From: Delftia tsuruhatensis
Lineage (GTDB): Bacteria > Pseudomonadota > Gammaproteobacteria > Burkholderiales > Burkholderiaceae_C
Reading direction: 5' to 3'
NCBI RefSeq assembly: GCF_903815225.1
Contig: NZ_LR813084.1
Span: 4,922,001-4,986,000, forward strand
DNA length: 64,000 nt
The position numbers were made by a program, and so were the translations under genes. A model generated the notes under the pieces. That model searched no databases. It saw nothing but the letters and a program-made list of their open reading frames with translations, and had not been told where the DNA came from. Shown here piece after piece: positions 52,877 to 61,980 of the stretch; within the stretch, counting starts at the first letter, position 1, and every line of letters starts with the position of its first letter.

Positions 52877-53808
52877 TGCCCCCGCCCGACTTCCTGGACC
52901 AGCCCCACGACGAACGCGACCCCAGTCCCTGGCGCGCCCTGTACCTCGACCAGAGCACGCCCCTGCCCGACGACGTCAAGGCCGCCTGGCTGCGGGACTG
53001 CAGCAGCGGCTCGCGCCAATACCTGCTGCCCTTTCTGCGGCCGCTGGCGCGCACCAGCATCGTGCTGATCCAGATCCTCAAGGTGCTGCTACCGCGCAAC
53101 TGGGCGCACTCCAGGCTGCTGCACCGGCTGCTGGCCTTCAGCATGAACCGCTTCGTCTCACCCGAAGCCAACTGGCTGATCCTGCGCCACTTCCACCTGG
53201 GCTCGCAGATCCTCGCCTTCGTCGCGGCCAATGCACCCACACCCGTATCGACCTCGCCGCTGGAGCCCGATGGCATAGACGCCATCCAGGACGAGCTGTT
53301 CCTCAAGCACGACCTGAACCTGTTCAACTTCGTCATCCGCCTGAACAATGCATTGCGCGCGGCAGGCCAGGAACTGCAGCCCGTGGCCGAACCCGACTTC
53401 TCCATGCTGCGCGAGCCGCCGCTGCGCCTGGAGGACATGCCGCGCGGGCGGCTGAACCTGCTGGACCTGCAAAGCGCCATCGAGGTCTACACCCCCGTCT
53501 ACCAGCTGCTGCTGACCGACAATGACTTCTGGCGCGCCAGCAACTCGCTGCAGCTGGACGAGACCGTGGCCATCTACGCGGCCAGGATCCTGGCCTCGCC
53601 CGAGCACCTGGTCATGCTCAACAACAAGCACCCGCTGGTGCCGCTGTCCACGCTGCGCGCGGGCCACCGCCTGGTGCTGCACGGCCTGTCCACCGAGATG
53701 CTGCACTGCCTGCTGATGAAGGTGGCCAGCGGCGAGATGCCGCTGCCGGCGCGCGAACTGGCCCGCATGCGCGAGGCATCCCGCGCCGACGGCACGCAGA
53801 CCGTCTGA
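52876..53808 (+). CDS. Unrecognised conserved-looking protein of the lipid cassette
   Basis: A 310-residue protein whose family I do not firmly recognise. It has no signal peptide. A moderately hydrophobic stretch lies around residues 58-75, and the rest is rich in Leu, Asp and Arg with several helices predicted by eye; F-L-K-H-D-L-N-L-F-N-F and V-Y-Q-L-L-L-T-D-N-D-F-W stand out. There is no obvious cofactor motif. The start codon overlaps the stop of the ketosynthase fusion (TGATG), so it is translated with it and should act in the same pathway, perhaps as a structural or transfer partner. Confidence 0.7.
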   Translation: MPPPDFLDQPHDERDPSPWRALYLDQSTPLPDDVKAAWLRDCSSGSRQYLLPFLRPLARTSIVLIQILKVLLPRNWAHSRLLHRLLAFSMNRFVSPEANWLILRHFHLGSQILAFVAANAPTPVSTSPLEPDGIDAIQDELFLKHDLNLFNFVIRLNNALRAAGQELQPVAEPDFSMLREPPLRLEDMPRGRLNLLDLQSAIEVYTPVYQLLLTDNDFWRASNSLQLDETVAIYAARILASPEHLVMLNNKHPLVPLSTLRAGHRLVLHGLSTEMLHCLLMKVASGEMPLPARELARMREASRADGTQTV

Positions 53809-53824
53809 CCCAGGTCAACAAAGG

Positions 53825-53849
53825 GCGCAGGATTGCCGCCATCCTGCGC
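53825..53849. repeat. Nine-base hairpin after the lipid cassette
   Basis: GCGCAGGAT-(7)-ATCCTGCGC, a perfect stem 17 bases after the stop of the last cassette gene. It has no T-run and so may be an mRNA 3' structure instead of a classic terminator. Confidence 0.45.
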
Positions 53850-53997
53850 GAAACGGGGCGCAAACCGGTTACATCATGTTGCACCCAACGGCATAGCCCG
53901 CTAGCCTGCACGGCTTCGCCCTGGCCGCACGCCCGGGCCCCTGCCGCCGCCCGGGCATCCCTGTCCTGGCTTGCGGTGCCTCCGAACCGTCCGTGCC

Positions 53998-54738
53998 ATG
54001 CCATCGTCGTCCCTTGCGCCTTCAGCCGTACGCTGCAGCGAATGCATGCGTTCGCCCCATTGCCTGCTGGGCCAGCTGCCGCCTTCCGCCAGCCCGAGAT
54101 GGCGGCCCCACATCCGCGAGCGCAACCTGGTCAAGGGCCAGATCCTGCAAAGGCAGGGCCGCATCGCCCATGAGTTCCAGGTCATCAAGCTGGGCTACGT
54201 GCTGGCCATGCGCAGCGGCGAGGACCGCGTGGCAAGGCCCGTGGCCCTGTTCGGCAACGGCCACGCGCTGGGCAGCCCGGGATGGCTGCAGCAGCCATCG
54301 GCCATGCATTTCGAGGCCCTGGGGCCGGGCCGCATCTGCTGCGTGGACATCGCCACCATCGTGCGCCAGGGCCTGGTAGACGCCCCCTTCGTGCTGGCCC
54401 TGGCAACCCACTACACCCACAACAACGCCCTGCTGGCCGAGTGGGCGCGCATCGTGCACATTCCCGGCGTGCTGCGCCAGCTGGCCGCCACGCTGGTGCA
54501 GTTGTCGCACCTGCAATCGAGCCGCCTCGTGCGCCTGCCCAGCCAGGGCGCGCTGGCCGCCCTGCTGGCCACCAGCCGCGAAACCATCGCCCGCAGCCTG
54601 CACCGCCTGGCCCTCCTCGGTGCACTGGACAGGACCGATCGCTGGCATTGCACGCTCAGCCCCGAAGTGCTGCAAGGGATCAGCAGTGGATGCGTGGCGC
54701 TGGAGAATGCCGGCGATCAGGTCCAGCCCCGGCCCTAG
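53998..54738 (+). CDS. FNR-like Crp family regulator with four iron-sulfur cysteines
   Basis: A 246-residue Crp/Fnr regulator. The N-terminus has Cys13-x2-Cys16-x5-Cys22, the spacing of the FNR cluster ligands, and Cys114/115 in R-I-C-C-V-D matches FNR Cys122. The DNA-reading helix S-R-E-T-I-A-R-S-L (near 199-207) keeps the Glu and Arg that read TTGAT half-sites. It therefore probably senses oxygen through a [4Fe-4S] cluster. It follows the oxygen-dependent lipid cassette by 190 bases and overlaps the convergent GGDEF-EAL gene by four bases. Confidence 0.85.
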   Translation: MPSSSLAPSAVRCSECMRSPHCLLGQLPPSASPRWRPHIRERNLVKGQILQRQGRIAHEFQVIKLGYVLAMRSGEDRVARPVALFGNGHALGSPGWLQQPSAMHFEALGPGRICCVDIATIVRQGLVDAPFVLALATHYTHNNALLAEWARIVHIPGVLRQLAATLVQLSHLQSSRLVRLPSQGALAALLATSRETIARSLHRLALLGALDRTDRWHCTLSPEVLQGISSGCVALENAGDQVQPRP

Positions 54739-56510
54739 CCCAATCCATCCTGCGCCAGGATGGCCGCCACAGGCTTGCGCACCAGCGCCGGAATCTGCTC
54801 GGCCGGCATGGCGCGCGCGAACAGCCAGCCCTGGTAGGCATCGCAGTCCAGGATGCGCAGCAGGCGCAGTTGCTCCGAGGTTTCCACGCCTTCGGCCACG
54901 ACCTGCAGACCCAGCGTGCGCGCCAGCGCGATCACGGCCTTGACGATCTTGGCATCGGCGGGGCTGTCGAGCATGGGGCCGATGAAGGTGCGGTCGATCT
55001 TCACGCGCGAGATCGGCAGGTCGCGCAGATGTGCCAGGGAGGAGTAGCCCGTGCCGAAGTCATCCAGCACCACGCACACGCCCGAGGCCAGCAGGCTGCC
55101 CAGCAGTTCGCGGGCCTGGAGCGGATCGGTCATGGCAGCCGACTCCGTGACCTCCAGCTCCAGCAGGTGCGGCGGCACGCCATGGCGCGCCAGGCTGCCC
55201 ATGAGGCGCTGCTGCAGATCGGCCTGGCGCAGTTGCTGGGCCGACAGATTGACCGCCACGCGCAGCGGCATCCCGGCGCGCAGCCAGTCTCCGGCCTGGC
55301 GGCAGGCGGCATCGATCACCCATTCGCCCAGGGCCAGGATCAGGCCCGTGGATTCGGCCACGGGCACGAAGCGCTCCGGAGAGACCCAGCCCATCTGCTC
55401 GTCGTTCCAGCGCAGCAGCGCCTCCACGCCCTGGACCTGGCCGCCCGCGACCTGCACCTGGGGCTGGAAATGCAGGCTCAGCAGGCCTCTGTCCAGGGCC
55501 TGCTTGAGGCGCTCGTGCAGCAGCACCTTCTCGGCCATGGCCTCGCCCATGGCACGGGCATAGCGCGCATAGGAGGCTCGGCCGCGATGCTTGGCCTCGT
55601 ACATGGCCATGTCGGCATAGCGCATGAGCGTGGCCGCATCGCCCGCGTCCTGAGGATAGAAGGCAGCGCCCACGCTGGCCCCGAAGTTGAGCGAGAAATG
55701 CCCGATGGCGCAGGGTCGGCACAGCTCGCGCATCAGCGCATCGATGCGCGAGCGCACGAAGGCCTCGTCGCCACAGGGCTGAAGCAGCGCGGTGAACTCA
55801 TCGCCCCCCATGCGCGCCAGCGTGGCCGAACTCCCCAGCGCGGCCTGCAGGCGCCGCGCCACTTCCTGGAGCACCTGGTCTCCGACATCATGCCCATAGC
55901 CGTCATTGATGGCCTTGAAGTCGTCGAGGTCCAGCAGCAGCAGCGCAAAGGATCCCGGACCGCCCGGCGCACGGCTGCGCGCCTGGGAGATGGCCTGCTC
56001 CATCTGCAGTCCGAACTGCCATCGGTTGAGCAGGCCGGTCAGCGTGTCGTGCGTGGCGTGATAGTGCATGCAGGCTTCCATCTGGCGCAGCTGCGACAGA
56101 TCGCGCACAAAGGCCACGGCCACGCCGCCGCCATGGGTGGAGTGGCCCAGCGCGATGTCCACCGAAAGGCGCTTTCCATCCTTGCGCAGCAGCCACAGGT
56201 CGCGTCCCTGGCCCATGGGCCGGCGCGCGGGCTGGGCGAAGTAGCTTTGCAGCTGCGGACCGTGGGCGGCATGCGCCTCGGCCGGCAGCAGCACCTGCAG
56301 CGGCTGGCCCAGCAGTTCCTGCGCGTCATAGCCGCTCATGGCCTGCATGGCAGGGTTGGCCAGCAGGATGCGGCCACTGCGGTCCACCAGCAGGATGCCG
56401 TCGGGCGCGGCCTCCATGGCCACGCTCTGGAGGTCTTCGTCCAGTGTCTGGCCAGGCACCAGGGCGGCCGGCCCGCTGCCACAGGCCATCTGCGGGCCTT
56501 GCGCCGTCAT
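54735..56510 (-). CDS. PAS-GGDEF-EAL cyclic-di-GMP protein
   Basis: A 591-residue signalling protein without transmembrane helices. A PAS domain fills about 30-145, GGDEF about 152-312 with an intact G-G-D-E-F (R-M-G-G-D-E-F) but no RxxD inhibitory site at the usual place, and EAL about 332-575 with [29 protein letters not shown] and E-G-V-E-T. Both activities look possible. Its start overlaps the stop of the Aer-type receptor (ATGA), implying one operon and shared redox or energy sensing. Confidence 0.92.
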   Translation of the reverse strand: MTAQGPQMACGSGPAALVPGQTLDEDLQSVAMEAAPDGILLVDRSGRILLANPAMQAMSGYDAQELLGQPLQVLLPAEAHAAHGPQLQSYFAQPARRPMGQGRDLWLLRKDGKRLSVDIALGHSTHGGGVAVAFVRDLSQLRQMEACMHYHATHDTLTGLLNRWQFGLQMEQAISQARSRAPGGPGSFALLLLDLDDFKAINDGYGHDVGDQVLQEVARRLQAALGSSATLARMGGDEFTALLQPCGDEAFVRSRIDALMRELCRPCAIGHFSLNFGASVGAAFYPQDAGDAATLMRYADMAMYEAKHRGRASYARYARAMGEAMAEKVLLHERLKQALDRGLLSLHFQPQVQVAGGQVQGVEALLRWNDEQMGWVSPERFVPVAESTGLILALGEWVIDAACRQAGDWLRAGMPLRVAVNLSAQQLRQADLQQRLMGSLARHGVPPHLLELEVTESAAMTDPLQARELLGSLLASGVCVVLDDFGTGYSSLAHLRDLPISRVKIDRTFIGPMLDSPADAKIVKAVIALARTLGLQVVAEGVETSEQLRLLRILDCDAYQGWLFARAMPAEQIPALVRKPVAAILAQDGLG

Positions 56511-58084
56511 GCGGGCATCCCCTTGCCGTGGAAGACCGACGCCGCGGCTTCCAGCGCCTGCGCCTGCGCGGACAGCAGTCTGGCCTGTGCGATGGTGTCG
56601 CGCGCCAGCGCGGCATTGTGCTGGGTCATCTGTTCGAGCTGCTGCACGGCGGCCTGCACCTGCTGCACGCCGCCTGCCTGGGCCTGGCTGGCGGCCTGCA
56701 TGGCTTCGGCCAGCACCAGCTGCTCGCGCATGTCGGCCTGCATGGCCTGCATGGCTTCACCCACCTCGCGCGCCATGGCACAGCTTTGCGCGACCTGTTG
56801 CTGCGACGACTCGATCAGGGCCTTGATTTCGCGTGCAGCCTGCGCGCTGCGCTGGGACAGGCCCCGCACCTCGTCCGCCACCACGGCAAAACCCTTGCCG
56901 TGTTCGCCGGCGCGTGCAGCCTCCACGGCAGCATTGAGGGCCAGCAGGTTGGTCTGGAAGGCGATGCCGTCGATGAGGGCGCTGATCCGCCCCACCTGGT
57001 CGCTGGCCCGGGCCACCCGTCGCATGCCCAGATCCAGCTGCGCCACCGCCTGGCTGCTGTGCCCCGCAGCATCCACGCCATGCCGCGCGCGGCCGGCCGC
57101 CTGCCCCGCCTGGGCACTGCTGCGCTCTATGGCGGCGGCCAGGGCCTGCATGGCCTGCGCCGACTGTTCCAGGCTGGCCGCCGCCGCTTCGGTGCGCTCG
57201 CTCAGTTCGGTGCTGCCTTGCTGCACGGCCAGCGCGCATCGGCGCACCTGGTCGCTCTTGCCCTGGATGTCGCCGACCAGCGAGACCAGGTTGAGCCCCG
57301 TCTGCCGCACGGCAGCGCCGATGGCACCGATCTCGTCGGCGCGCTGCGCGAACAGGGATGCGGCCTGCTGGCCGCTGGCCACGGCCTGCGACTGGCCACG
57401 CAAGGCCGCCAGCGGGGCGAGCAACCGGCTGCGCAGCCATTGCCCGGACGCCGCGCAGGCCAGGCTCCAGATCAGCCAGGCCGGCCAGATCTCCGTCAGC
57501 GGCACGACCGGTCCCTGGAGCGCTGGCGACCACAGGCCGGCGCTGCCCAGCAGCCACAGCCCGGCGACCAGGGCCTGTACGCGCCAGGCCAGCGGCCTGA
57601 AGCGCCACCAGCGCAGCACGGTGCCCAGGGTGCCGCGGCCCACCGGAAAGCCCCGATGCAGGCCCGGTGCACGTATGCCGGCATTGATCTGCTCATAAAG
57701 AGCCTCATGCTGCTGCACCTCGCCCAGCTCGGGCCGCGTGCGCACGGACAGGTAGCCGACCACGGAGCCGGCATGGCGTATGGGGCTGGCATTGGCGCGC
57801 ACCCAGTAGTGATCGCCGTTCTTGCGCCGGTTCTTGACCAGTGCGCTCCAGGGCAGCCCGTGCTGGATGGTGGCCCACATGTCGGCGAAGGCGGCGGCCG
57901 GCATGTCCGGATGGCGCACGATGCTGTGCGCCTTGCCGTATAGCTCGGACGCCTCGAAGCCGCTGACACGGATGAAGGCGTCGTTGGCATAGACGATGCG
58001 CCCCTTCAGGTCGGTGACGGAAAGAAGCGTCTCTCCTTCGCTCAGTGGGTACTCACGCTGGGTGACGTACACGTTTCGCCGCAT
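56507..58084 (-). CDS. aer: Aer-type PAS chemoreceptor
   Basis: A 525-residue methyl-accepting protein. An N-terminal PAS domain (about 15-120, V-S-G-F-E-A-S-E-L and [10 protein letters not shown]) resembles the FAD-binding PAS of E. coli Aer, then a hydrophobic region (about 165-220), HAMP, and a signalling domain with the highly conserved tip [17 protein letters not shown]. It should steer swimming by redox state via CheW/CheA. No che genes are nearby. The gene is coupled to the c-di-GMP gene that follows. Confidence 0.9.
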   Translation of the reverse strand: MRRNVYVTQREYPLSEGETLLSVTDLKGRIVYANDAFIRVSGFEASELYGKAHSIVRHPDMPAAAFADMWATIQHGLPWSALVKNRRKNGDHYWVRANASPIRHAGSVVGYLSVRTRPELGEVQQHEALYEQINAGIRAPGLHRGFPVGRGTLGTVLRWWRFRPLAWRVQALVAGLWLLGSAGLWSPALQGPVVPLTEIWPAWLIWSLACAASGQWLRSRLLAPLAALRGQSQAVASGQQAASLFAQRADEIGAIGAAVRQTGLNLVSLVGDIQGKSDQVRRCALAVQQGSTELSERTEAAAASLEQSAQAMQALAAAIERSSAQAGQAAGRARHGVDAAGHSSQAVAQLDLGMRRVARASDQVGRISALIDGIAFQTNLLALNAAVEAARAGEHGKGFAVVADEVRGLSQRSAQAAREIKALIESSQQQVAQSCAMAREVGEAMQAMQADMREQLVLAEAMQAASQAQAGGVQQVQAAVQQLEQMTQHNAALARDTIAQARLLSAQAQALEAAASVFHGKGMPA

Positions 58085-58244
58085 GGATCAGGTCTCTCGG
58101 AGATGGGCCGGGCGTCGGCATGACGCCCCAGGCGGGGCCCACTCTAAGCAGTCCTGCGGCGATGCACATCAGGGATGGTGTGCCGCGGCGGGGCTAAACG
58201 CAGCCAATGTGACCGGGGTCACACTGCAGGCCCCGCACGCCGGA

Positions 58245-58859
58245 TCAGGAGCGCTTTTCCTGCAACAGCGCCTTGACGTCGGCGCCCAGCACCTGCGGCC
58301 CGCCGCCGTAGCGCTCGTAGACGCGCAGGCGGCCGGCCGTGTCATAGACATAGCTGCCGGCCGAGTGGTCCAGCGTGTAGCTGCCCTCGGTCTTGCCGGG
58401 CACCTTCTTGTAGAAGAGCTTGAAGTCCTTGGCGACGGCCGCCGTTTCCTCGGGCGTGCCGTGAAGGCCGACGAAGCCGGGGTCGAAGTTGCCCAGGTAG
58501 GCCTTGAGCACCTCGGGCGTATCGCGCTCGGGGTCCAGGGTGACGAAGACGCCCTGCAGCCTGTCGCCGTCGGCGCCCAACTGCTGCTTGACCTCCACCA
58601 GCTCCTGCATGGTGGTAGGGCAGACATCGGGGCACTGCGTGTAACCGAAGAAGACCACGACGACCTTGCCTGCGAAGTCCTGGAGGCTGCGCTGTCTGCC
58701 GTCCACATCGCGCAGGGGAATGTCCTTGGCGTATTCGGCGCCCGTGACATCGACGCCCTGGAAACTGGTCTTGGCCTCGCGCGAGCATCCACCCAGGGCC
58801 AGGGCGCCCCATGCCATGGCGGTCACGCCCAGAACGCGCAGCGCTGTCCGTTTGTTCAT
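58245..58859 (-). CDS. SCO1/SenC family copper chaperone
   Basis: A 204-residue lipoprotein with lipobox L-G-G-C (Cys25) and a thioredoxin fold. Copper ligands are C-P-D-V-C at 76-80 and His165 in L-D-H-S-A-G-S-Y. SCO proteins deliver copper to the CuA centre of cytochrome c oxidase subunit II. It lies at the far end of the oxidase assembly genes. In related genomes ctaA and ctaB usually separate it from the next gene upstream; here they do not. Confidence 0.92.
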   Translation of the reverse strand: MNKRTALRVLGVTAMAWGALALGGCSREAKTSFQGVDVTGAEYAKDIPLRDVDGRQRSLQDFAGKVVVVFFGYTQCPDVCPTTMQELVEVKQQLGADGDRLQGVFVTLDPERDTPEVLKAYLGNFDPGFVGLHGTPEETAAVAKDFKLFYKKVPGKTEGSYTLDHSAGSYVYDTAGRLRVYERYGGGPQVLGADVKALLQEKRS

Positions 58860-59022
58860 GCTTCCTCAACAAGATGATGGCCACGGCCGGCATGGAGGCA
58901 CGCCGGCGCGGGCAGGAAAGGGAAACGCGAAGGCGCCCCGACCGGGCCGCTTTCGCACAGCCGCCGACCATAACCCATAACCGCAAGACCCCAGCACCGC
59001 CGTGCCTGCATGCCGCCCTGCG

Positions 59023-59712
59023 TCAGCCGCCGTCGCCAGGACGTCCGGGCGCATCCCAGGAGGCCGACGCGCGCAGCAGCCGGTCCAGGTCGCGCTTGGC
59101 CTTTCCGGCATCGGCCTTGTCCAGGCCTGCGGGCATGCGCATCATCCAGCGGCCCTGCGGGTCGACCACGTAGAGATGGTCCTCCAGCTTGCGTCCCGGC
59201 GCGGGCTGCAGCCAGCCCCGCACCACGGCCTCGGGCACGCGCAGCACCGTGGCCTGGGCCAGCGCGGGGCGCAGGTGCTCGGCAACGGGCGCATCGTCCG
59301 GAATCAGCCAGACCCGGTCCAGACGGTCCTTTTCCCGGCCCAGGGTCTCGCGCAGCTGGCGCTGCAGATAGAGATTGCTTTCGCAGCGGTCGCCGCAGGC
59401 GCCGCCTGCGACGCTGAGCAGCAGCCACTGGCCCTTGAGCGACTGCAGCGGCAGCGGTGTGCCGTCGAGCGCGGTGGCCATGGCCGATGGCAGCTCCGGC
59501 TGGGCCGCGATCAGCTCGCCGAAGCTGCGCTGCTGGCCGGGCCGCAGCACGTAGTAGGTGAAGTAGGAGGCCACCACGGGCGCCGCACAGACCGCGAACA
59601 CCGCCAGCATCTTCCAGCGACCGCTGCGCCTGCGTTGGGGTTCGGCCGCACCGGACTGCAGCGGTGGCAGGCCATGGATGGTCATCTCCAGCGGCGTTTC
59701 AGGAACGGACAT
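59023..59712 (-). CDS. Thioredoxin-fold membrane protein of the oxidase assembly region
   Basis: A protein of about 229 residues with one transmembrane helix (near residues 34-56) and a periplasmic domain of thioredoxin-like build: L-K-G-Q-W-L-L-L-S-V-A-G-G-A-C-G-D-R-C, with a C-x3-C pair like SCO, then H-L-Y-V-V-D-P-Q-G-R. It probably helps copper or thiol handling during oxidase assembly; its function is not established. The start is uncertain: ATGs at 59754, 59712 and 59685 are possible, and the first two overlap the SURF1 gene. Confidence 0.7.
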   Translation of the reverse strand: MSVPETPLEMTIHGLPPLQSGAAEPQRRRSGRWKMLAVFAVCAAPVVASYFTYYVLRPGQQRSFGELIAAQPELPSAMATALDGTPLPLQSLKGQWLLLSVAGGACGDRCESNLYLQRQLRETLGREKDRLDRVWLIPDDAPVAEHLRPALAQATVLRVPEAVVRGWLQPAPGRKLEDHLYVVDPQGRWMMRMPAGLDKADAGKAKRDLDRLLRASASWDAPGRPGDGG

Positions 59713-60499
59713 GGCGCGGGCGGACAAAGCGTCGGACGATTTGGAACCAGACATACAAAAGCGTGATCAGGGCCGCGAGTCCAAACCATTGGAACGCATA
59801 GCCATGGTGTTTCTCGACCCCGGCCGTGGCCACTGGCCAGTCCCGCCGCAGGCCTTCGCCGGCCTCGCCGGTCTGCAGCAGGCTCCATGCGCGCAGTGGC
59901 AGGCCCGAGGCCAGGGCCCATTCGGCAATGTCCACATTCTGTCGGATGCGCGACTGTTGCCCATCAGGGTCTGCCCCTGCCCGGCCGAATTCGTAGAGCC
60001 GGGACGGCGCGGCCTCCATGCGCCCCTCAACGGTCACCAGGCCTTCGGGTGTCTGCACCGCTGGCAGGGCCGTGCGGTCCAGGAAATTGCGCGGCACCCA
60101 GCCGCGCTGCACGGCAATCACCACGTCATCATGCGGTGCGGCCAGCCGCAGCGGCGTGAGCACGAAAAAGCCCGGCTGGCCCTGCATCTGGCGGTTGTCC
60201 AGGTACAGCGTCTGCCCCTGGATCCAGTGGCCCTTCAGTTGCACGGGGCGGTGCAGCCATGGGGTGGCTTCGGCAATGGGAGCCGCCTGCGGCCGCACGG
60301 CCGCCACATCGGCATTGCCCCAGGGCGGCAACCCCTGCTGGCGCTGCACGGCATCGAACAGTTCCTGTTTGTAGGTCGCGCGCTGCAACTGCCAGCGGCC
60401 CAGGGACAGCGTGACGGCCACGCCGATCAGCGCGGCCATGGTGATCAGTACAAACCGCCAGCGGTCTGGCATTCTGGAAACACGCACCGGATAATCCAT
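59699..60499 (-). CDS. SURF1 family cytochrome oxidase assembly protein
   Basis: A 266-residue inner-membrane protein with two end helices (about 15-35 and 238-256) and a periplasmic middle. S-L-G-R-W-Q-L-Q-R near residue 33 and L-D-N-R-Q-M-x-G-x-P-G-F-F-V-L-T-P are SURF1 signatures, as is the H-x-G-Y-A-F-Q-W-F near 230. SURF1 helps insert heme a into subunit I. Its start is two bases from the divergent DUF2909 gene, so promoter sequence must lie within one of the genes. An ATG at 60472 is an alternative start. Confidence 0.9.
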   Translation of the reverse strand: MDYPVRVSRMPDRWRFVLITMAALIGVAVTLSLGRWQLQRATYKQELFDAVQRQQGLPPWGNADVAAVRPQAAPIAEATPWLHRPVQLKGHWIQGQTLYLDNRQMQGQPGFFVLTPLRLAAPHDDVVIAVQRGWVPRNFLDRTALPAVQTPEGLVTVEGRMEAAPSRLYEFGRAGADPDGQQSRIRQNVDIAEWALASGLPLRAWSLLQTGEAGEGLRRDWPVATAGVEKHHGYAFQWFGLAALITLLYVWFQIVRRFVRPRHVRS

Positions 60500-60501
60500 C
60501 C

Positions 60502-60744
60502 ATGAAATTCGTGATCGTTCTCGCCCTGCTGGCCATTGTCGCCAGTCTGGGCAGCGCCCTGTTCTTCATGATGCGCCGCAGTCCCGAAGACCAGGAGGGC
60601 GGCGGGGACGACAGGCGCCGCAGCCGCGCCATGTTCCGTGCGCTGGCGCTGCGCGTGGGCCTGTCCATCACATTGTTCCTGTGCGTGCTGCTGGCGGCCA
60701 AGCTGGGCTACATCCACCCCACGGGCTGGACCGCCGGCCAGTAG
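60502..60744 (+). CDS. DUF2909 twin transmembrane protein
   Basis: An 80-residue protein with two transmembrane helices (residues 2-23 and 48-68) joined by a charged loop rich in Arg and Asp. This is the DUF2909 pattern found beside cytochrome oxidase genes in betaproteobacteria. It lies on the plus strand within an otherwise minus-strand region. Function is unknown; a role in oxidase assembly is inferred from position only. Confidence 0.8.
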   Translation: MKFVIVLALLAIVASLGSALFFMMRRSPEDQEGGGDDRRRSRAMFRALALRVGLSITLFLCVLLAAKLGYIHPTGWTAGQ

Positions 60745-60763
60745 GCCGCCTGCCCCTGAAAGC

Positions 60764-60793
60764 AAAAAGGAAGCGCCCCGGCGCTTCCTTTTC
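60764..60793. terminator. Bidirectional terminator between DUF2909 and coxC genes
   Basis: AAAAGGAAGCGCC-cc-GGCGCTTCCTTTT, a 13-base perfect inverted repeat with T-runs on both strands, between convergent genes. Confidence 0.88.
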
Positions 60794-60811
60794 ACGTGGG
60801 CACCTGCCCTC

Positions 60812-61693
60812 TCACATCCAGTAGACGAGCACGTACAGGAACAGCCAGACCACGTCCACGAAGTGCCAGTACCAGGCGGCGCCCTCGAAGCCGAAATGGC
60901 GCTCGGCCGTGAAGTGCCCGGCATGCAGGCGCAGCGTGATGAAGAACAGCATCAGCATGCCCACGAAGACGTGAAAGCCGTGAAAGCCCGTGAGCAGGAA
61001 GAAGGTCGAGCCGAACACGCCCGAGGACAGCTTGAGGTTCAGCTCCGTGTAGAGGTGGTAGTACTCGTAGCCCTGCACGCACAGGAAGACGAAGCCCAGG
61101 ATCACCGTCATCCACATGAAGGCGATGGTGCGCGCCCGCTGGCCGGCCTGCAGTGCATGGTGGGCGATGGTCAGCGTCACGCCCGAGGTCAGCAGCAGCG
61201 CCGTGTTGATGGTGGGCAGCCAGAACGGGCCCACGGTCTGGAACGGCTCCACGCTGTTGGCCGGAGAGGCGGTGGCCCCCGCCGCCATGCTGGGCCAGAC
61301 AGCCTTGAAGTCCGGCCACAGCAGCGCGTTGTCCAGGCTGCCCAGGGCGGGCACCGAGTGCGCGCGCGCCCACCACAGGGCCGTGAAAAAGGCGCCGAAG
61401 AACATCACTTCGGAGAAGATGAACCAGCTCATGCTCCAGCGGAAGGACAGGTCGATCTTGCGCCCGTACTTGCCCGCCTCGCTCTCGTGGGCCGCCTCCC
61501 GGAACCAGAAGAACAGCACGGCCAGCCACCAGACCAGGCCCAGGCCCAGGCTGTACATGCCCCATTCATGCCCGTTGATCCAGTTGCCCGCGCCCAGGAT
61601 CACGAAGAACAGCCCCGCCGCCGCCATGACGGGGTGGCTGGACTCGGCCGGGACGTAGTAGTAAGGCGTTTTGCCGTGGGTGGTTGCACTCAT
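60812..61693 (-). CDS. coxC: Cytochrome c oxidase subunit III
   Basis: A 293-residue membrane protein with about seven helices. W-F-I-F-S-E-V-M-F-F-G-A-F-F (near 90-103), H-H-A-L-Q-A, G-Y-E-Y and H-G-F-H-V-F-V-G and the C-terminal W-Y-W-H-F-V-D-V-V-W-L-F-L-Y-V are subunit III signatures. It stabilises the proton-pumping core of the aa3 oxidase in the inner membrane. It lies downstream of ctaG and DUF2970, 71 bases after the latter. Confidence 0.96.
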   Translation of the reverse strand: MSATTHGKTPYYYVPAESSHPVMAAAGLFFVILGAGNWINGHEWGMYSLGLGLVWWLAVLFFWFREAAHESEAGKYGRKIDLSFRWSMSWFIFSEVMFFGAFFTALWWARAHSVPALGSLDNALLWPDFKAVWPSMAAGATASPANSVEPFQTVGPFWLPTINTALLLTSGVTLTIAHHALQAGQRARTIAFMWMTVILGFVFLCVQGYEYYHLYTELNLKLSSGVFGSTFFLLTGFHGFHVFVGMLMLFFITLRLHAGHFTAERHFGFEGAAWYWHFVDVVWLFLYVLVYWM

Positions 61694-61764
61694 TGCTCAG
61701 CTCCTGAAATTCTTGGTTCTGCAGTTCCCGTCAATCACTCTCTGTCCATCCGTGGCCGTTGCGC

Positions 61765-61980
61765 TCAGACCACCAGTTTCACCAGCGCGATCAATCCCAG
61801 CACCAGCAGGAAGATGGCCACCAGCCCCACGGCGATCACATGCAGCGGCGTGATGCGCTCTATGTCCTGCTGGTACTCGCGCCCCCTGCGCACGCCGAAC
61901 AGGGACCAGGCCACGGCGCGCACCGTGCGCCACAGGCTGGGCCCGCGCCCGGGCTCGTGGGGTGGCTGCGGCGCATTCAT
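61765..61980 (-). CDS. DUF2970 small membrane protein
   Basis: A 71-residue protein: cytosolic start with R-A-V-A-W-S-L-F-G-V-R-R, then one transmembrane helix (about 46-69). DUF2970 proteins are regularly found between ctaG and coxC in this bacterial group. The start codon overlaps the ctaG stop (ATGA), so it is translated with it. Role unknown. Confidence 0.85.
   Translation of the reverse strand: MNAPQPPHEPGRGPSLWRTVRAVAWSLFGVRRGREYQQDIERITPLHVIAVGLVAIFLLVLGLIALVKLVV

Noticed and set aside
53821..53860. Hairpin after the lipid cassette as a rho-independent terminator
   Set aside because: The stem is strong but there is no T-run on either strand, so I list it only as a repeat.
54282..57698. 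A 1138-codon open frame on the plus strand opposite the GGDEF-EAL and Aer genes
   Set aside because: It is antisense to two well-supported genes, its product is low-complexity Ala/Gly/Arg/His-rich, and it has no domain signature; GC-rich codon use on the other strand explains it.
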